Shown: positions 25,024 through 34,287, counted from the first letter of the stretch. The stretch is 51,591 nt of DNA from an uncultured bacterium (GCA_902766395.1 CACXDL010000085.1:1-51591); one strand, 5' to 3'. Program-made: numbers and translations. The notes: generated from the letters alone by a model not told the origin.

Positions 25024-25632
25024 ATGGAAAGTTTTATACAAATATTATTGGTTATAATTGGTGCGTATTTAATAGGTTCAATTCCTACGGGGTATATAAT
25101 TGTTAAACTTTTTACCGGACAGGATATAAGAACTGTCGGATCGGGTTCGACAGGTGCAACTAATGTAAAAAGAGTTATGGGTAAAAAGTGGTTTTTTATC
25201 GTAATGATTTTGGATGCGATAAAGGGTGCTTTGCCTGTTGTTTTGTCTGTTTTATTCACAACTGTATTTAAAAATATCGGTTTATTACCTGTATTAGCGG
25301 CGGTATTTGCAATAATAGGACATAGCAAATCTGTTTTCTTAAAATTTACAGGCGGAAAATCAGTAGCATCAGGTGTTGGAACATTGCTTGCCCTAAATTG
25401 GCAGGCAGGTTTGATTATTGCTGTAATATGGGCTTTAATCACATGGTTTTCAAAATATGTTTCGCTGGGTTCTATAATTGCGCTGGCATTAGCACCTGTA
25501 ATTATGTATTTTTTGAAGTCTCCATTGGCGTACGTTGTGTATGCATTAATTGCTGCAATTTATGTAATATATCTGCACAGAGAGAATATTAAAAGATTAA
25601 AAGAAGGCACCGAAAATAAAGTCAGAAATTAA
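25024..25632 (+). CDS. plsY: Glycerol-3-phosphate acyltransferase (acyl-phosphate type)
   Basis: A 202-residue inner-membrane enzyme with about five hydrophobic segments that acylates glycerol 3-phosphate from acyl-phosphate in phospholipid synthesis. Family motifs are LIGSIPTGYI near residue 15, GSGSTGATNVKRVMG near 40, and GHSKSVFLKFTGGKSVASGV near 100. GTGAGG precedes the ATG. Its TAA stop joins the ancestral TTA stop of the small HAD gene on the other strand as TAATTA (25630-25635). Confidence 0.96.
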   Translation: MESFIQILLVIIGAYLIGSIPTGYIIVKLFTGQDIRTVGSGSTGATNVKRVMGKKWFFIVMILDAIKGALPVVLSVLFTTVFKNIGLLPVLAAVFAIIGHSKSVFLKFTGGKSVASGVGTLLALNWQAGLIIAVIWALITWFSKYVSLGSIIALALAPVIMYFLKSPLAYVVYALIAAIYVIYLHRENIKRLKEGTENKVRN

Positions 25633-25968
25633 TTATTTCTTATACCAGACTTTGAAATTTTTAATATCATCCATGAGAGTTTAATAATTACCGTCGAATT
25701 TTATGCATCTGTCATCTACATGCAGCCATGCAGGCTCTTTAATGTTTGTAATATCGGAGATATATTTTTGTACATTGTATTTTTTAATCCACTTAATTAC
25801 GATTTCTTTATCTCTTGTAGTAAAAATTTTTATTTTATATGTATTATATAAAGTTTTTAAAAAATTTTTTGCCCCATCTTTGATTTCCGGAATATTATTT
25901 AAATCAAAGTGACCGTTGTAATTGTTTAATACCCCATCAAGGTCTATCAAAATAGTTTTTTTATACAC
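25633..25968 (-). pseudogene. Small HAD-family hydrolase, copy 1, interrupted by an in-frame stop
   Basis: From a GTG start with AGGAG 6 nt upstream it encodes 95 residues: the HAD nucleophile motif LIDLDGV (D9, D11), FTTRD (motif II) and HVDDRCIKFDGNY (motif IV). It then meets TAA at 25683-25681. Reading on in the same frame gives TLMDDIKNFKVWYKK and a TAA at 25635-25633, which aligns in length and sequence with the tail of the intact copy at 35608 (NKLIEDIENFKVWYK). The last 16 codons are therefore cut off. The stub keeps all catalytic motifs and may still work. HAD enzymes of this shape are mostly phosphatases or nucleotidases; the substrate is unknown. Divergent from an XRE regulator. Confidence 0.8.
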
Positions 25969-25987
25969 ATTTTTCTCCTATCAATAC

Positions 25988-26001
25988 ACTATTATAATAG
26001 T
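25988..26001. promoter_or_regulatory. 14-bp palindrome in the first HAD/XRE divergent promoter
   Basis: ACTATTATAATAGT is a perfect palindrome midway between the divergent HAD (25968) and XRE (26038) genes. It could be an operator for the XRE protein. Confidence 0.5.
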
Positions 26002-26025
26002 ATAGAATACCCTCTGTCAATAGTA

Positions 26026-26031
26026 TAAAAT
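26026..26031 (+). promoter_or_regulatory. -10-like box of a leaderless promoter (XRE, copy 1)
   Basis: TAAAAT ends 6 nt before the ATG at 26038; no ribosome-binding site intervenes. Confidence 0.5.
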
Positions 26032-26037
26032 TGCCGT

Positions 26038-26271
26038 ATGACAGATTATAAAGATATTTTAAAATCTATTGGGATGAATTTTCGAATAGAAAGAATAAAA
26101 TTAAATTTATCTCAAGAGAAATTTGCGGAGCGTGTAGGTGTTCATACAAATTATATTGGAAAAATTGAAAGAGGAGAACAGAACCTAACTGTCAAAAAAA
26201 TAGTACAAATCGCAGATTCAATAAATATCCCTGTTGATAAAATTTTAAATATAAGAAAAGCTGAAAAATAA
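26038..26271 (+). CDS. XRE-family regulator of HAD/XRE module 1
   Basis: A 77-residue Cro/C1-type helix-turn-helix protein. The HTH spans about residues 13-68: RIERIKLNLSQEKFAERVGV, then HTNYIGKIERGEQNLTV and IADSINIPVDKIL. There is no second domain. It is divergent from the small HAD gene with a palindrome between them, and probably represses both. A second HAD/XRE pair with a clearly different XRE sequence lies at 35608-36232. A leaderless mRNA is likely. One base separates its stop from the convergent mutL stop. Confidence 0.88.
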   Translation: MTDYKDILKSIGMNFRIERIKLNLSQEKFAERVGVHTNYIGKIERGEQNLTVKKIVQIADSINIPVDKILNIRKAEK

Positions 26272-26272
26272 A

Positions 26273-28072
26273 TTATTTTGTTCTTTGAAAGAAAGCTGCA
26301 AGTTCTTTGTGGTTAATTGTATGTGAAATTGGTCTGCCATGAGGGCAAGTGTATGGCATTTTTGTTGTGCGCCATTTTTTGATAATTTCTTGCATTTGCC
26401 ATATAGAAAGCGGTGTATTTGCTTTTACTGAGGCTTTGCAGGCAGTAGTTTTGAGAATTTGTTCCTCAAGATTATCAATATCCCCTTCAATATTTTGTAA
26501 AATATCTGCTAAAATTTCTTTCGGGCTTACTTTTGCTAAGATTTGAGGAATTTTACGGAAAATAATTTCTTTTTCACTTAAAAATTCTATGCCATAACCG
26601 AAATGTTCAAATTTTTCCTGATTTTCTTTTATAATTTCAGCTTCTGAAGCTGAAATTTCAATAACATCAGACACAAATAATATTTGGGAAACAATATTTG
26701 TATCATTTTGGAGTTTTTCATAATTGTATCGTTCTTCTGCAATATGCTGGTCAACTATTTCTAAACCATTTTCAGTTTCTATCAGGATATATGTATTATG
26801 ATATTGTCCAATAATTTTGTCTGCATCTTCTTCTATTGGAGATTCAACTTCAAACATTTGTTGTTGTGAGGATTGTTTTGAAAAATCCGTAGTTGGTTTT
26901 GTTTTTAATGGATTATTTTCCATTTCATCCATTATATTTTGAGGTAAATATACAGTATCAGATTCTTTATCTATAAAAATTTCTTCTTGCGGTCTTGGCA
27001 TTTGAACTATTGGTGAAAAACTCTGAGAAATCGGCTCAGGATTATTATTTGGGGCTGAAAAACTTTTTATGTTTGAATTTTCTTTATAATTTGCCAAACC
27101 ACCCTGTATTGCAGTGTAAATAAAATTAAAGATTTGATTAGGATTTTTGTATCTGACTTCTTTTTTAGTCGGGTGAACATTTACATCAACATCATGTGTC
27201 GGAATTTCAAGATTCAAAACAACAAAAGGGTATTTATTACTTGCCATCAAGGTTCTGTATACGGTGTCTATTGCTTTTTGAAATACAGGACATTTTACGC
27301 TTCTGGAATTTATATATGTGTGATAACTCTTTTTGCTTGAACGTGTGTAATCAGGAGTGCTTACAAAACCGCTAATTTTTAAACCTGATAATTCGTCGGT
27401 TTTATATACTTCTTTCAAATTGTTCGTCACATCTGAAGAATAAACTTCCTTAATTGTTTGGGTTAAATTGTTTTGCCCTGTTGTTTTCAGAATTGTTTTG
27501 CCGTATTTTTTCAGTTCAACGGAAACTTCAGGATGAGAAAGTGCTATTGATTGCGTAACTTCCTGAATGTATGAAAATTCCGTATTTGAACTTTTTAAAA
27601 ATTTTAATCTAACAGGTAAGTCATAGAATAAATCTTTAACTTCCATAATTGTTCCGATTGCGCATCCTGTTTGGGTTTGTGTGACTTCAGAATCCTGACA
27701 TTTAACTTTTGTACCGTTTTCAAAATCTTTTGTTCTTGTAGTGCAGGTTACTTTGGCAATTGAAATTATACTTGCAAGAGCTTCTCCTCTGAAACCAAAT
27801 GTATGAATATCATACAAATCTTCGTTTTCAGGTAATTTGCTTGTTGCATGTTTTGAGAATGCAAGCATTATATCGTCAGGATGAATACCTGAACCATTAT
27901 CTGCAATTCTTATATCTCTGCAATCATTTGTAATATCAATGCTGACTTTTGTTGCTCCTGCGTCTATTGAGTTTTCGACAAGTTCTTTAACAACTGATGC
28001 CGGACGTTCAATAACTTCACCTGCAGCAATTTGATTTATTAAATTTTTAGATAATTGTTTGATTCTTGCCAT
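26273..28072 (-). CDS. mutL: DNA mismatch repair protein MutL
   Basis: A 599-residue protein linking mismatch recognition to strand removal. The N-terminal GHKL ATPase has GEVIERPASVVKELVENSID near residue 20, GFRGEAL, and the transducer domain to about 330. A Gln/Pro/Ser-rich linker follows. The C-terminal domain carries the endonuclease motif as DQHIAEERYNYE (Ile for the usual Ala, metal ligands kept), ACKASVKA and CPHGRPISH. It is therefore the nicking type, as in bacteria without MutH. AAGGGGTTGAG precedes the ATG. mutS is not in the window. Confidence 0.97.
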   Translation of the reverse strand: MARIKQLSKNLINQIAAGEVIERPASVVKELVENSIDAGATKVSIDITNDCRDIRIADNGSGIHPDDIMLAFSKHATSKLPENEDLYDIHTFGFRGEALASIISIAKVTCTTRTKDFENGTKVKCQDSEVTQTQTGCAIGTIMEVKDLFYDLPVRLKFLKSSNTEFSYIQEVTQSIALSHPEVSVELKKYGKTILKTTGQNNLTQTIKEVYSSDVTNNLKEVYKTDELSGLKISGFVSTPDYTRSSKKSYHTYINSRSVKCPVFQKAIDTVYRTLMASNKYPFVVLNLEIPTHDVDVNVHPTKKEVRYKNPNQIFNFIYTAIQGGLANYKENSNIKSFSAPNNNPEPISQSFSPIVQMPRPQEEIFIDKESDTVYLPQNIMDEMENNPLKTKPTTDFSKQSSQQQMFEVESPIEEDADKIIGQYHNTYILIETENGLEIVDQHIAEERYNYEKLQNDTNIVSQILFVSDVIEISASEAEIIKENQEKFEHFGYGIEFLSEKEIIFRKIPQILAKVSPKEILADILQNIEGDIDNLEEQILKTTACKASVKANTPLSIWQMQEIIKKWRTTKMPYTCPHGRPISHTINHKELAAFFQRTK

Positions 28073-28147
28073 AAACTCAACCCCTTAATCTATAAAAATA
28101 ATAGCACAAAATCCTCTGAATGTTTGATTACAAATTTGAATAAGTTT

Positions 28148-28171
28148 TATAAAATCGACATATAAAATCGA
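28148..28171. repeat. Tandem 11-bp direct repeat in the methyltransferase promoter
   Basis: TATAAAATCGA at 28148-28158 and 28161-28171, a 13-nt period, immediately before the GGGAGGA ribosome-binding site. The repeats include possible -10 sequences and could be a binding site for a regulator or for the methyltransferase itself. Confidence 0.5.
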
Positions 28172-28187
28172 ATGGGAGGACCTTGTT

Positions 28188-29063
28188 TTGACAAGATTGT
28201 TAGGCAATACAAAACTAAAACCACGCAAGAAGGCTGATTTAAAAGTCGTTCAAAAACCAAATATAAAAACGACAAAATATAGCGATATAAATCTTAATGC
28301 ATGGAGAGATTATTCTCATGTTATTACAAATTCTTTGTGGTTATTTCCGGCCAGACTCAAAGAGCATGGTCATTCCAATGATTATCACGGAAATTATATA
28401 CCTCAAATTGCTCAGCAAATGTACGAACGCTATACTAAAAAAGGCGATGTTGTTCTTGATATGTTTTTCGGGTCAGGTACATCAGGCATTGAAGCTGTAA
28501 ATATGAACAGACGCTGTGTTGGTGTTGAATTAAAACAAGAACTTGTTGATAGTGTTTCTCAAAAGTTTAATTCAAAACAACTGGTAACAGATGTAAATAT
28601 AATTTGCGGTGATTCTGCAAGTAGTGAAACTGTTGAAAAAGTTAAAGCAAGACTTGAAATTTTGGGAGAAGAAAAAGCGCAATTTCTGATGCTTCACCCT
28701 CCTTATGATGATATTATTCGTTTTTCTGATAAAAAAGAAGATTTATCTAATTGCGAAAGCACAGAACAATTCTATGATTTATTTGAAAAAGTTGCAAAAA
28801 ACGGATATGATTTACTTGAAGAAGGTCGTTTTGCGTGTTTAATAATCGGTGACAGCTATAAAAATTCTGAAGTTCAGCCGTTAGGTTTTGAATGTATGGA
28901 CAGAATGAGAAAAATTGGTTTCAAGTTAAAATCCACTATTGTCAAAGATATTCAGGGTAATGAACGTGCAAAAGGTAAAACCGCTAATTTGTGGCGCTAT
29001 AGAGCATTAGCCGGTGGTTTTTCAATATTCAATCATGAATATATTTTTGTATTCCAAAAATAA
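28188..29063 (+). CDS. Orphan DNA methyltransferase (N4-cytosine or N6-adenine type)
   Basis: A 291-residue protein with the SAM-binding motif DMFFGSGTSGIEA at about residues 94-106 (FxGxG, motif I) and LHPPYDD as motif IV near 175, the catalytic loop seen as (D/N/S)PP(Y/W) in amino-methyltransferases, here HPPY. The upstream part with SLWLFPARLKEHG contains the DNA-side motifs seen in enzymes of this group. The start is TTG at 28188, fixed by a strong GGGAGGA 7 nt before it. No restriction nuclease or specificity subunit lies next to it, so it is probably a solitary methyltransferase. The unusual His in motif IV leaves the modified base open. Confidence 0.8.
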   Translation: MTRLLGNTKLKPRKKADLKVVQKPNIKTTKYSDINLNAWRDYSHVITNSLWLFPARLKEHGHSNDYHGNYIPQIAQQMYERYTKKGDVVLDMFFGSGTSGIEAVNMNRRCVGVELKQELVDSVSQKFNSKQLVTDVNIICGDSASSETVEKVKARLEILGEEKAQFLMLHPPYDDIIRFSDKKEDLSNCESTEQFYDLFEKVAKNGYDLLEEGRFACLIIGDSYKNSEVQPLGFECMDRMRKIGFKLKSTIVKDIQGNERAKGKTANLWRYRALAGGFSIFNHEYIFVFQK

Positions 29064-29068
29064 TAAAT

Positions 29069-29959
29069 TTATTTTTCTTCAACATAACCAAAGTTTTTAA
29101 GACTGGTGTCTTTTTTACGCCAGTCCTTATCTACTTTTACTTCCAAACCTAAAAATACTTTTTTATCCACAATATTTTCAAGTTCTTTTCTTGCTTCTGT
29201 TCCTATTGTTTTTAGAAGATTTCCGCCTTTGCCTATCAGGATACCTTTTTGGCTTTTTGTTTCACAGTATATGGTTGCGTAAATTTTATCAATATCTTCC
29301 TGTTCATAATAATTATCAATCTGAACTGCAACGGCATGCGGAATTTCGTCTGAAGTGTTTAATAAAATCTTTTCCCTTATGATTTCTTGAGCAACATCAC
29401 GCATGGTTTCTTCTGTGACAACATCTTCGGGGTATAAAATTTCTCCTTGCGGGAGTTTTTTGTATATGTTTTTAATTAATGTATCAATGTTTCGTCCTGT
29501 TTTTGCGCTCACTCTTACAACAGGAAGATTTTCTTCAAATAAGGTTTTGTATGTCAAAAGATTTGCTTCAATTTTTTCAGGTTTTTTAATTTTATCAACT
29601 TTGTTCATAACAATGATTATAGGGATATTTGTCTGTAAAATATTTTTTGCAATCCATTTATCTCCCTTGCCTGCAGGTTCAGAACCATCTACAAGAAAAA
29701 GAATTACATCCGCATCCGGAACAGAAATCTTTGCTTCATCAAGTAAAAATTCACCCAATTTGTTTAATGGTTTATGCACTCCGGGAGTGTCGACAAAGAC
29801 TATTTGCCCTTCGGGTTTGGTGTATATTCCTTTAATTCTTTTTCTTGTTGTTTGAGCTTTGTCTGTTGTTATAACAATTTTTTGCCCTAATATTTGATTT
29901 AGAAGGGTTGATTTTCCGACATTTGGGCGCCCGATTATTGATACAAATCCGCTTTTCAT
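29069..29959 (-). CDS. era: GTPase Era
   Basis: A ribosome-assembly GTPase that binds 16S rRNA. It shows GRPNVGKSTL (G1), DTPGVHK (G3), NKVD (G4) and a C-terminal KH domain with GILIGKGGNLLKTIG. The usual first residues MKSGFVSIIG place the start at 29959 (296 residues); nine upstream in-frame codons are not family-like. No ribosome-binding site is seen. TACAAT lies exactly 6 nt before this ATG, pointing to a leaderless transcript. Confidence 0.95.
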   Translation of the reverse strand: MKSGFVSIIGRPNVGKSTLLNQILGQKIVITTDKAQTTRKRIKGIYTKPEGQIVFVDTPGVHKPLNKLGEFLLDEAKISVPDADVILFLVDGSEPAGKGDKWIAKNILQTNIPIIIVMNKVDKIKKPEKIEANLLTYKTLFEENLPVVRVSAKTGRNIDTLIKNIYKKLPQGEILYPEDVVTEETMRDVAQEIIREKILLNTSDEIPHAVAVQIDNYYEQEDIDKIYATIYCETKSQKGILIGKGGNLLKTIGTEARKELENIVDKKVFLGLEVKVDKDWRKKDTSLKNFGYVEEK

Positions 29960-29965
29960 ACAATT

Positions 29966-29971
29966 ATTGTA
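29966..29971 (-). promoter_or_regulatory. -10-like box of a leaderless promoter (era)
   Basis: TACAAT on the minus strand, 6 nt before the family-typical ATG of era. Confidence 0.5.
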
Positions 29972-30060
29972 ACATAAATTTATCATTTATTAATAAAGTA
30001 GCAAATTTTTTTACTCTCGGTTATTATATAGTTAAGTGTAGTTGATATTAGTGGAAAAAA

Positions 30061-32208
30061 ATGATAAATAAAAAGAAAATTTTGATTACTGCTTTTATTG
30101 CAGTATTGTTATCTTCAAATGTTTCTGTTAATGCAGACAGCTCAAATGATTTGTTAAAAATGGATGTAAAAAGGTCTTCTGCTTCAGATACAGTTGATGT
30201 TACTTTTTATACAACAGGTGCCCCATCAAATTCGGTTGTTACCAGAAAAGATAATAATCGATATGTAGTTTTACTTCCAAATACTTCAAGTAATTCATCC
30301 ATTGTTCCAAGTTTGGGCGGTATAAAAGATTTAGTTACAGATGTAAATGTAAAAAATGTAAATGATGGTCTTGGTGGCTATACGAAAGTTACTTTTAGTA
30401 CAACTAAACCTATCAAAATTCAAACCTATACAAAAAAGACTGCACCTTTAACCAAAGCACAACAGGATTATAAAAGCTTAATAGCACAAAACAGCAAATA
30501 TGATCCTGATAAAAAGCTAGAAAATTTTAAAAAAACATCAACCCCAACAACAGCGCAGAATAACAAATCAACTGCGCCTGCACAATCGGTGAAAGCATCA
30601 CAGCCAAAACAGGCTCAAAATATTAATGTAAATAAAAATACTTCAACTCCAAAAGAGTCTGTATCAAAAGAAAAACAACAGGTAAATAAACAAACAAAAC
30701 CTGTATCTTCTCAACAAACAAAGACTTCCGCTCAGGCAATTGTAAAAGAAGTTAATAAGCAACCCCTAAAACAGTCTGTAAATACTAAAAAAGAAATTAC
30801 TTCTCAGCCTTTAAAACAGGTTTCGGAAAATATAATTACAAAGCCTGCAGTAAGCAATCCGGATCCGGAAAGTAAAATTGAACCAAATAATATAAAGATT
30901 TCTGAAAAACCGGTAAAAGAAAAAACACAAAAAACAAATCCTGTTTTGTCCTTTGCATCGGGAATTTTGTCAAAAGCAAAATCTTCAGATAATAAAGTTG
31001 AAAAATCTCAAAAAACTGCTAAGTCTTCAAAACTTCCGCATGCAGGTATTATTGTGTTGCTTGGTTTAGTCATGCTTATGACAAAGATGAAAAAAACTGC
31101 TAAAACTTATTCAAAGAAAAACAATGGGGTTAAGAATTTATTTGAAGTGAAGGATAATAACGCACAAACAGTAAATAATGAAGAACTTGAAGAAATAATT
31201 AGTGATGGTAATATGAATTGGCAGGAAAAATTTAAACGTTACACTCAAACAAATTCTCATAAAGATTCTTCTGATTATTCGTATATTACAGATATGTCTG
31301 CTTCAAAAAGCGCGATATTGACTCCGGAAGCTGATTCTGTAAATATTCCTAATATACCTTCTGAAAACAAAAATATAATTTCTTTGCAAATGTCTGCAAG
31401 AGAAAAATTAAATGCAAAAATTTCTCAAATGGAACATATTCTTGCGAATACTCCTTCCATTAACGAAGAAATTGTCCCAACAAACAGAGATGTAGTTTCA
31501 GAGGATAATGCAATAACAAAATCCATGGAAACTGTAAAATTGCGTTCTTTTGCTAAAAATAAATCTTTAAATAAAACAAGCAGAAATATATTAAAAAATG
31601 ACAAAACAACAACAAAACCCATGCAGGAAGGAAAATTTGTCAAATTAAAAAATTCTGGACTTAGTGTAAACAGACGTGATTCCGGTGCAATGCGTTATGG
31701 TTTGAGCATTTCGGATTTAATTAAAAATGGAAATAAATATTTAAATAATGATGGGGTAAAAGGTATGGAAGGAATGAATGAAAATTTTTCTCAGGCTTCT
31801 TTAGATGAATACTTATCTATATTAGACAAAGAAAATGTTGTTTCGGCTGAGAACAAACAAAGATCTGTAAAAATGACAATGGCAAACAGTATGTCAAATC
31901 CTATTTCTTCAACTCACAAATCTCAAGATAAGTCAGGTTCTGTTTCTGAAATTCAGGGGATGACTGTTCAATCCGGATACAATATAGACAATGAAAAAGG
32001 TTTTTATCTTGTAAAAATGGACGGAATCTCAACTCTTGTAGGTAAGGTAGATGAAGACATTTTCGTTTTGAAAAAATTTGATAAAATAATAGATCAACCG
32101 ATACAGGTAAGACTTGATTATGGTTCTGTATATATTGTAAGAGTCGGAGGATTTAAATGTCTTGTAGAAGTATCTGAAGACAAAATGGGTACTCTCTTAG
32201 AGATATAA
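30061..32208 (+). CDS. Envelope protein with N-terminal AMIN-like domain and long disordered region
   Basis: A 715-residue protein. It has a signal peptide (residues 1-25, cleavage near VNADSS) and an AMIN-like beta domain at about 30-125 (VDVTFYTTGAPSNSVVTRKD and YTKVTFSTTKPIKIQTY). A Lys/Gln/Thr/Pro-rich disordered stretch runs from 140 to 325. A hydrophobic segment HAGIIVLLGLVMLMTK lies near 328-343, and a further disordered part leads to a compact C-terminal domain (about 635-715) of beta strands. AMIN domains target proteins to peptidoglycan or pilus secretin complexes; here a link to the envelope or pili is inference. The next gene starts 9 nt after its stop. Confidence 0.8.
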   Translation: MINKKKILITAFIAVLLSSNVSVNADSSNDLLKMDVKRSSASDTVDVTFYTTGAPSNSVVTRKDNNRYVVLLPNTSSNSSIVPSLGGIKDLVTDVNVKNVNDGLGGYTKVTFSTTKPIKIQTYTKKTAPLTKAQQDYKSLIAQNSKYDPDKKLENFKKTSTPTTAQNNKSTAPAQSVKASQPKQAQNINVNKNTSTPKESVSKEKQQVNKQTKPVSSQQTKTSAQAIVKEVNKQPLKQSVNTKKEITSQPLKQVSENIITKPAVSNPDPESKIEPNNIKISEKPVKEKTQKTNPVLSFASGILSKAKSSDNKVEKSQKTAKSSKLPHAGIIVLLGLVMLMTKMKKTAKTYSKKNNGVKNLFEVKDNNAQTVNNEELEEIISDGNMNWQEKFKRYTQTNSHKDSSDYSYITDMSASKSAILTPEADSVNIPNIPSENKNIISLQMSAREKLNAKISQMEHILANTPSINEEIVPTNRDVVSEDNAITKSMETVKLRSFAKNKSLNKTSRNILKNDKTTTKPMQEGKFVKLKNSGLSVNRRDSGAMRYGLSISDLIKNGNKYLNNDGVKGMEGMNENFSQASLDEYLSILDKENVVSAENKQRSVKMTMANSMSNPISSTHKSQDKSGSVSEIQGMTVQSGYNIDNEKGFYLVKMDGISTLVGKVDEDIFVLKKFDKIIDQPIQVRLDYGSVYIVRVGGFKCLVEVSEDKMGTLLEI

Positions 32209-32217
32209 TAAATTTCA

Positions 32218-33402
32218 ATGATTAAAAAACTTTTTATAAGTTTAATAATAGGAGTGAGCTTGATTTGTTTTGCAATGTTTTTTGCAAGGCACGACAGTTG
32301 TGAAAAAACAACGATACAATTTGCATCATGGGGATCTGAATCCGAGGTTTCAATTCTCAAACCGATAATTCAAAATTTTGAAAAAGAAAATCCTGAGATA
32401 AAAGTTCTTTTTATGCATATTCCTCAGAATTATTTTCAGAAAATTCATTTGTTATTTGCATCAAATACTGCTCCGGATGTCATATTTATGAATAATCAAT
32501 ATTTGCCAATATATGCAAATGCAGGTGTATTGGAGGATTTATCCGATTTAAATTTTGAATTTGATAAATTTTACCCACAGGCTATAAATGCTATGAAATG
32601 GAAAAATAAAAGATATGGGATTCCAAGAGATATTTCAAATTTAGTTGTCTTTTATAATAAAGATTTATTTAACAGATATAAAATAGATTATCCTGACCCA
32701 AACTGGACTTTAGAAGATTTATTGGATATTTCTAAAAAGTTAACTCATTTACCAAATATATTCGGAATATCATTTGATGAAGAGCCGTTGTGTTTTATTC
32801 CTTATATTACTGTATTTGGCGGTTGGACACAAAAAGATGTTGACAATTTCTTTAATACTGATATCACCAAAAACAATCTAATATCACAAGGGTTAAATTT
32901 TTATGCTGATTTAAGAAAAAAATATCATGTAGCTCCATATAAGCAGGAATCTGCCAGTGCAACTATGGCACAATTATTTCTTCAACAAAGATTGGGGATG
33001 TATGTATCCGGCAGATGGATGGTTCCGAAATTTCGTTCAGAGGCAAATTTTAACTGGGATGTTGCACCTTTCCCAAAATTAAATAAACAATCAGAATCGT
33101 ATATTCCACTTGATGCATCGGGCTGGGTAATTTCCGGAGCTTCAAAAAATAAAGCTGCAGCAATAAAACTGGTTAAATATCTGGCATCTCGAAAGAGTAT
33201 AGAATATTTTACTCAAAGTGGTCTTATAGTTCCCGCAAGAATTGATGTTGCAAATTCAAAAGTATTTTTGGACGGGAAAGCACCAAAAAGTGCAAAAGTT
33301 TTTTTAGAGGCAGTTTCTCATTCGAAGCCTACCCCGTCATCTCTAAGATATAAAGAAATAATTGATGAACTTAAGAAAAAAACAGAATATGTTTTTAATT
33401 AA
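32218..33402 (+). CDS. Extracellular solute-binding protein, family 1 (sugar ABC type)
   Basis: A 394-residue secreted or membrane-anchored binding protein. The N-terminal hydrophobic segment (5-23) lacks a lipobox. IQFASWGSESEVSILKPIIQ opens the domain, then PDVIFMNNQYLPIYANAGVL (type-1 signature), GIPRDISNLVVFYNKDLF and a C-terminal lobe ending with repeated SKP/SLRYKE. It would capture an oligosaccharide or related compound for an ABC importer, but no permease or ATPase gene is nearby. It follows the AMIN-like gene by 9 nt with only weak ribosome-binding sequence, so translation may be coupled. Confidence 0.9.
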   Translation: MIKKLFISLIIGVSLICFAMFFARHDSCEKTTIQFASWGSESEVSILKPIIQNFEKENPEIKVLFMHIPQNYFQKIHLLFASNTAPDVIFMNNQYLPIYANAGVLEDLSDLNFEFDKFYPQAINAMKWKNKRYGIPRDISNLVVFYNKDLFNRYKIDYPDPNWTLEDLLDISKKLTHLPNIFGISFDEEPLCFIPYITVFGGWTQKDVDNFFNTDITKNNLISQGLNFYADLRKKYHVAPYKQESASATMAQLFLQQRLGMYVSGRWMVPKFRSEANFNWDVAPFPKLNKQSESYIPLDASGWVISGASKNKAAAIKLVKYLASRKSIEYFTQSGLIVPARIDVANSKVFLDGKAPKSAKVFLEAVSHSKPTPSSLRYKEIIDELKKKTEYVFN

Positions 33403-33480
33403 AAATAATTATAGCACTTAACTTTTTTTGAATTATAGTTTATTATATATATAGAAGATGCATTCTGTTTGAGGTTTATT

Positions 33481-34287
33481 ATGAAATCAGCAAAAGAAGT
33501 TACAACGGAAACAAAAATACTAAACAAATTAAAAAACAGGCCGGTTTGTACTGAATTGGTAAATTACTTATTTAGTGATGCGGAATTACAAGAGATTCAG
33601 GATTACGCAAATAATGTTTCCATAAGACGACTTGGTTATAACGATCATGGTCCTGTTCATATGCGTCAGGTTGTATATAATGCTATCAAAATGATGACGA
33701 TATTACATGATTTTGGTATAAAAACCTCTTTAGAAGATGAAGGAATCGGAACTTTTGAAGATAGTATGTGCGCCGTAATTCTTGCGGGTATGATGCATGA
33801 TATGGGTATGGCCATAGGCAGACAAAATCACGAAGAATTGTCAGGACTTTTGTCTCAACCTATAATTGACAGAACATTAATGCATATGTTTCCGAATGAC
33901 TTACATAAACGTGTGATAATTAAAGCGATGGCTACAGAAGCAATAATAGGACATATGTCAGCGCATAAAATACATTCTGTAGAAGCAGGTATTATACTTA
34001 TTGCTGACGGTTGCGATATGACAAAAGGCAGAGCAAGGATACCTTTGGCAATAAATACCGCTCCAAAAGTTGGAGATATTCACAAATATTCTGCCAATGC
34101 AATTAAATGGATCGGTATACATCACGGAGAACGTAAACCTATTAAGATTGATATAGAGATGACTTCAGAAGTAGGATTTTTCCAGATAGAAGAAGTCTTA
34201 CTGGAAAAGATAAATGCCTCTCCAGCAAAAAAATTTGTTGAATTATATGCCGGTGTTGAAGGTGAAGAACGCAAGTGCTATTTATAA
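33481..34287 (+). CDS. HD-domain phosphohydrolase
   Basis: A 268-residue protein of the HD superfamily of metal-dependent phosphohydrolases, which act on nucleotides or cyclic nucleotides. The metal ligands are visible in YNDHGPVHMRQVVYNA (first His), AGMMHDMGMAIGRQNHEELS (HD pair and following His) and the later ADGCDMTKGR. The first 50 residues are an extra helical region. The start at 33481 is supported by GAGG 6 nt upstream. No GGDEF, REC or other partner domain is attached. It overlaps the convergent hypothetical gene by 10 bp. The substrate is unknown; it could be a cyclic-nucleotide phosphodiesterase, given cdaA further on, but this is speculation. Confidence 0.85.
   Translation: MKSAKEVTTETKILNKLKNRPVCTELVNYLFSDAELQEIQDYANNVSIRRLGYNDHGPVHMRQVVYNAIKMMTILHDFGIKTSLEDEGIGTFEDSMCAVILAGMMHDMGMAIGRQNHEELSGLLSQPIIDRTLMHMFPNDLHKRVIIKAMATEAIIGHMSAHKIHSVEAGIILIADGCDMTKGRARIPLAINTAPKVGDIHKYSANAIKWIGIHHGERKPIKIDIEMTSEVGFFQIEEVLLEKINASPAKKFVELYAGVEGEERKCYL

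Noticed and set aside
25002..25442. 146-codon minus-strand reading frame
   Set aside because: Opposite plsY, which has all its family motifs; composition is that of a complementary frame.
29403..29855. 150-codon plus-strand reading frame
   Set aside because: Lies opposite era, whose GTPase motifs are clear.
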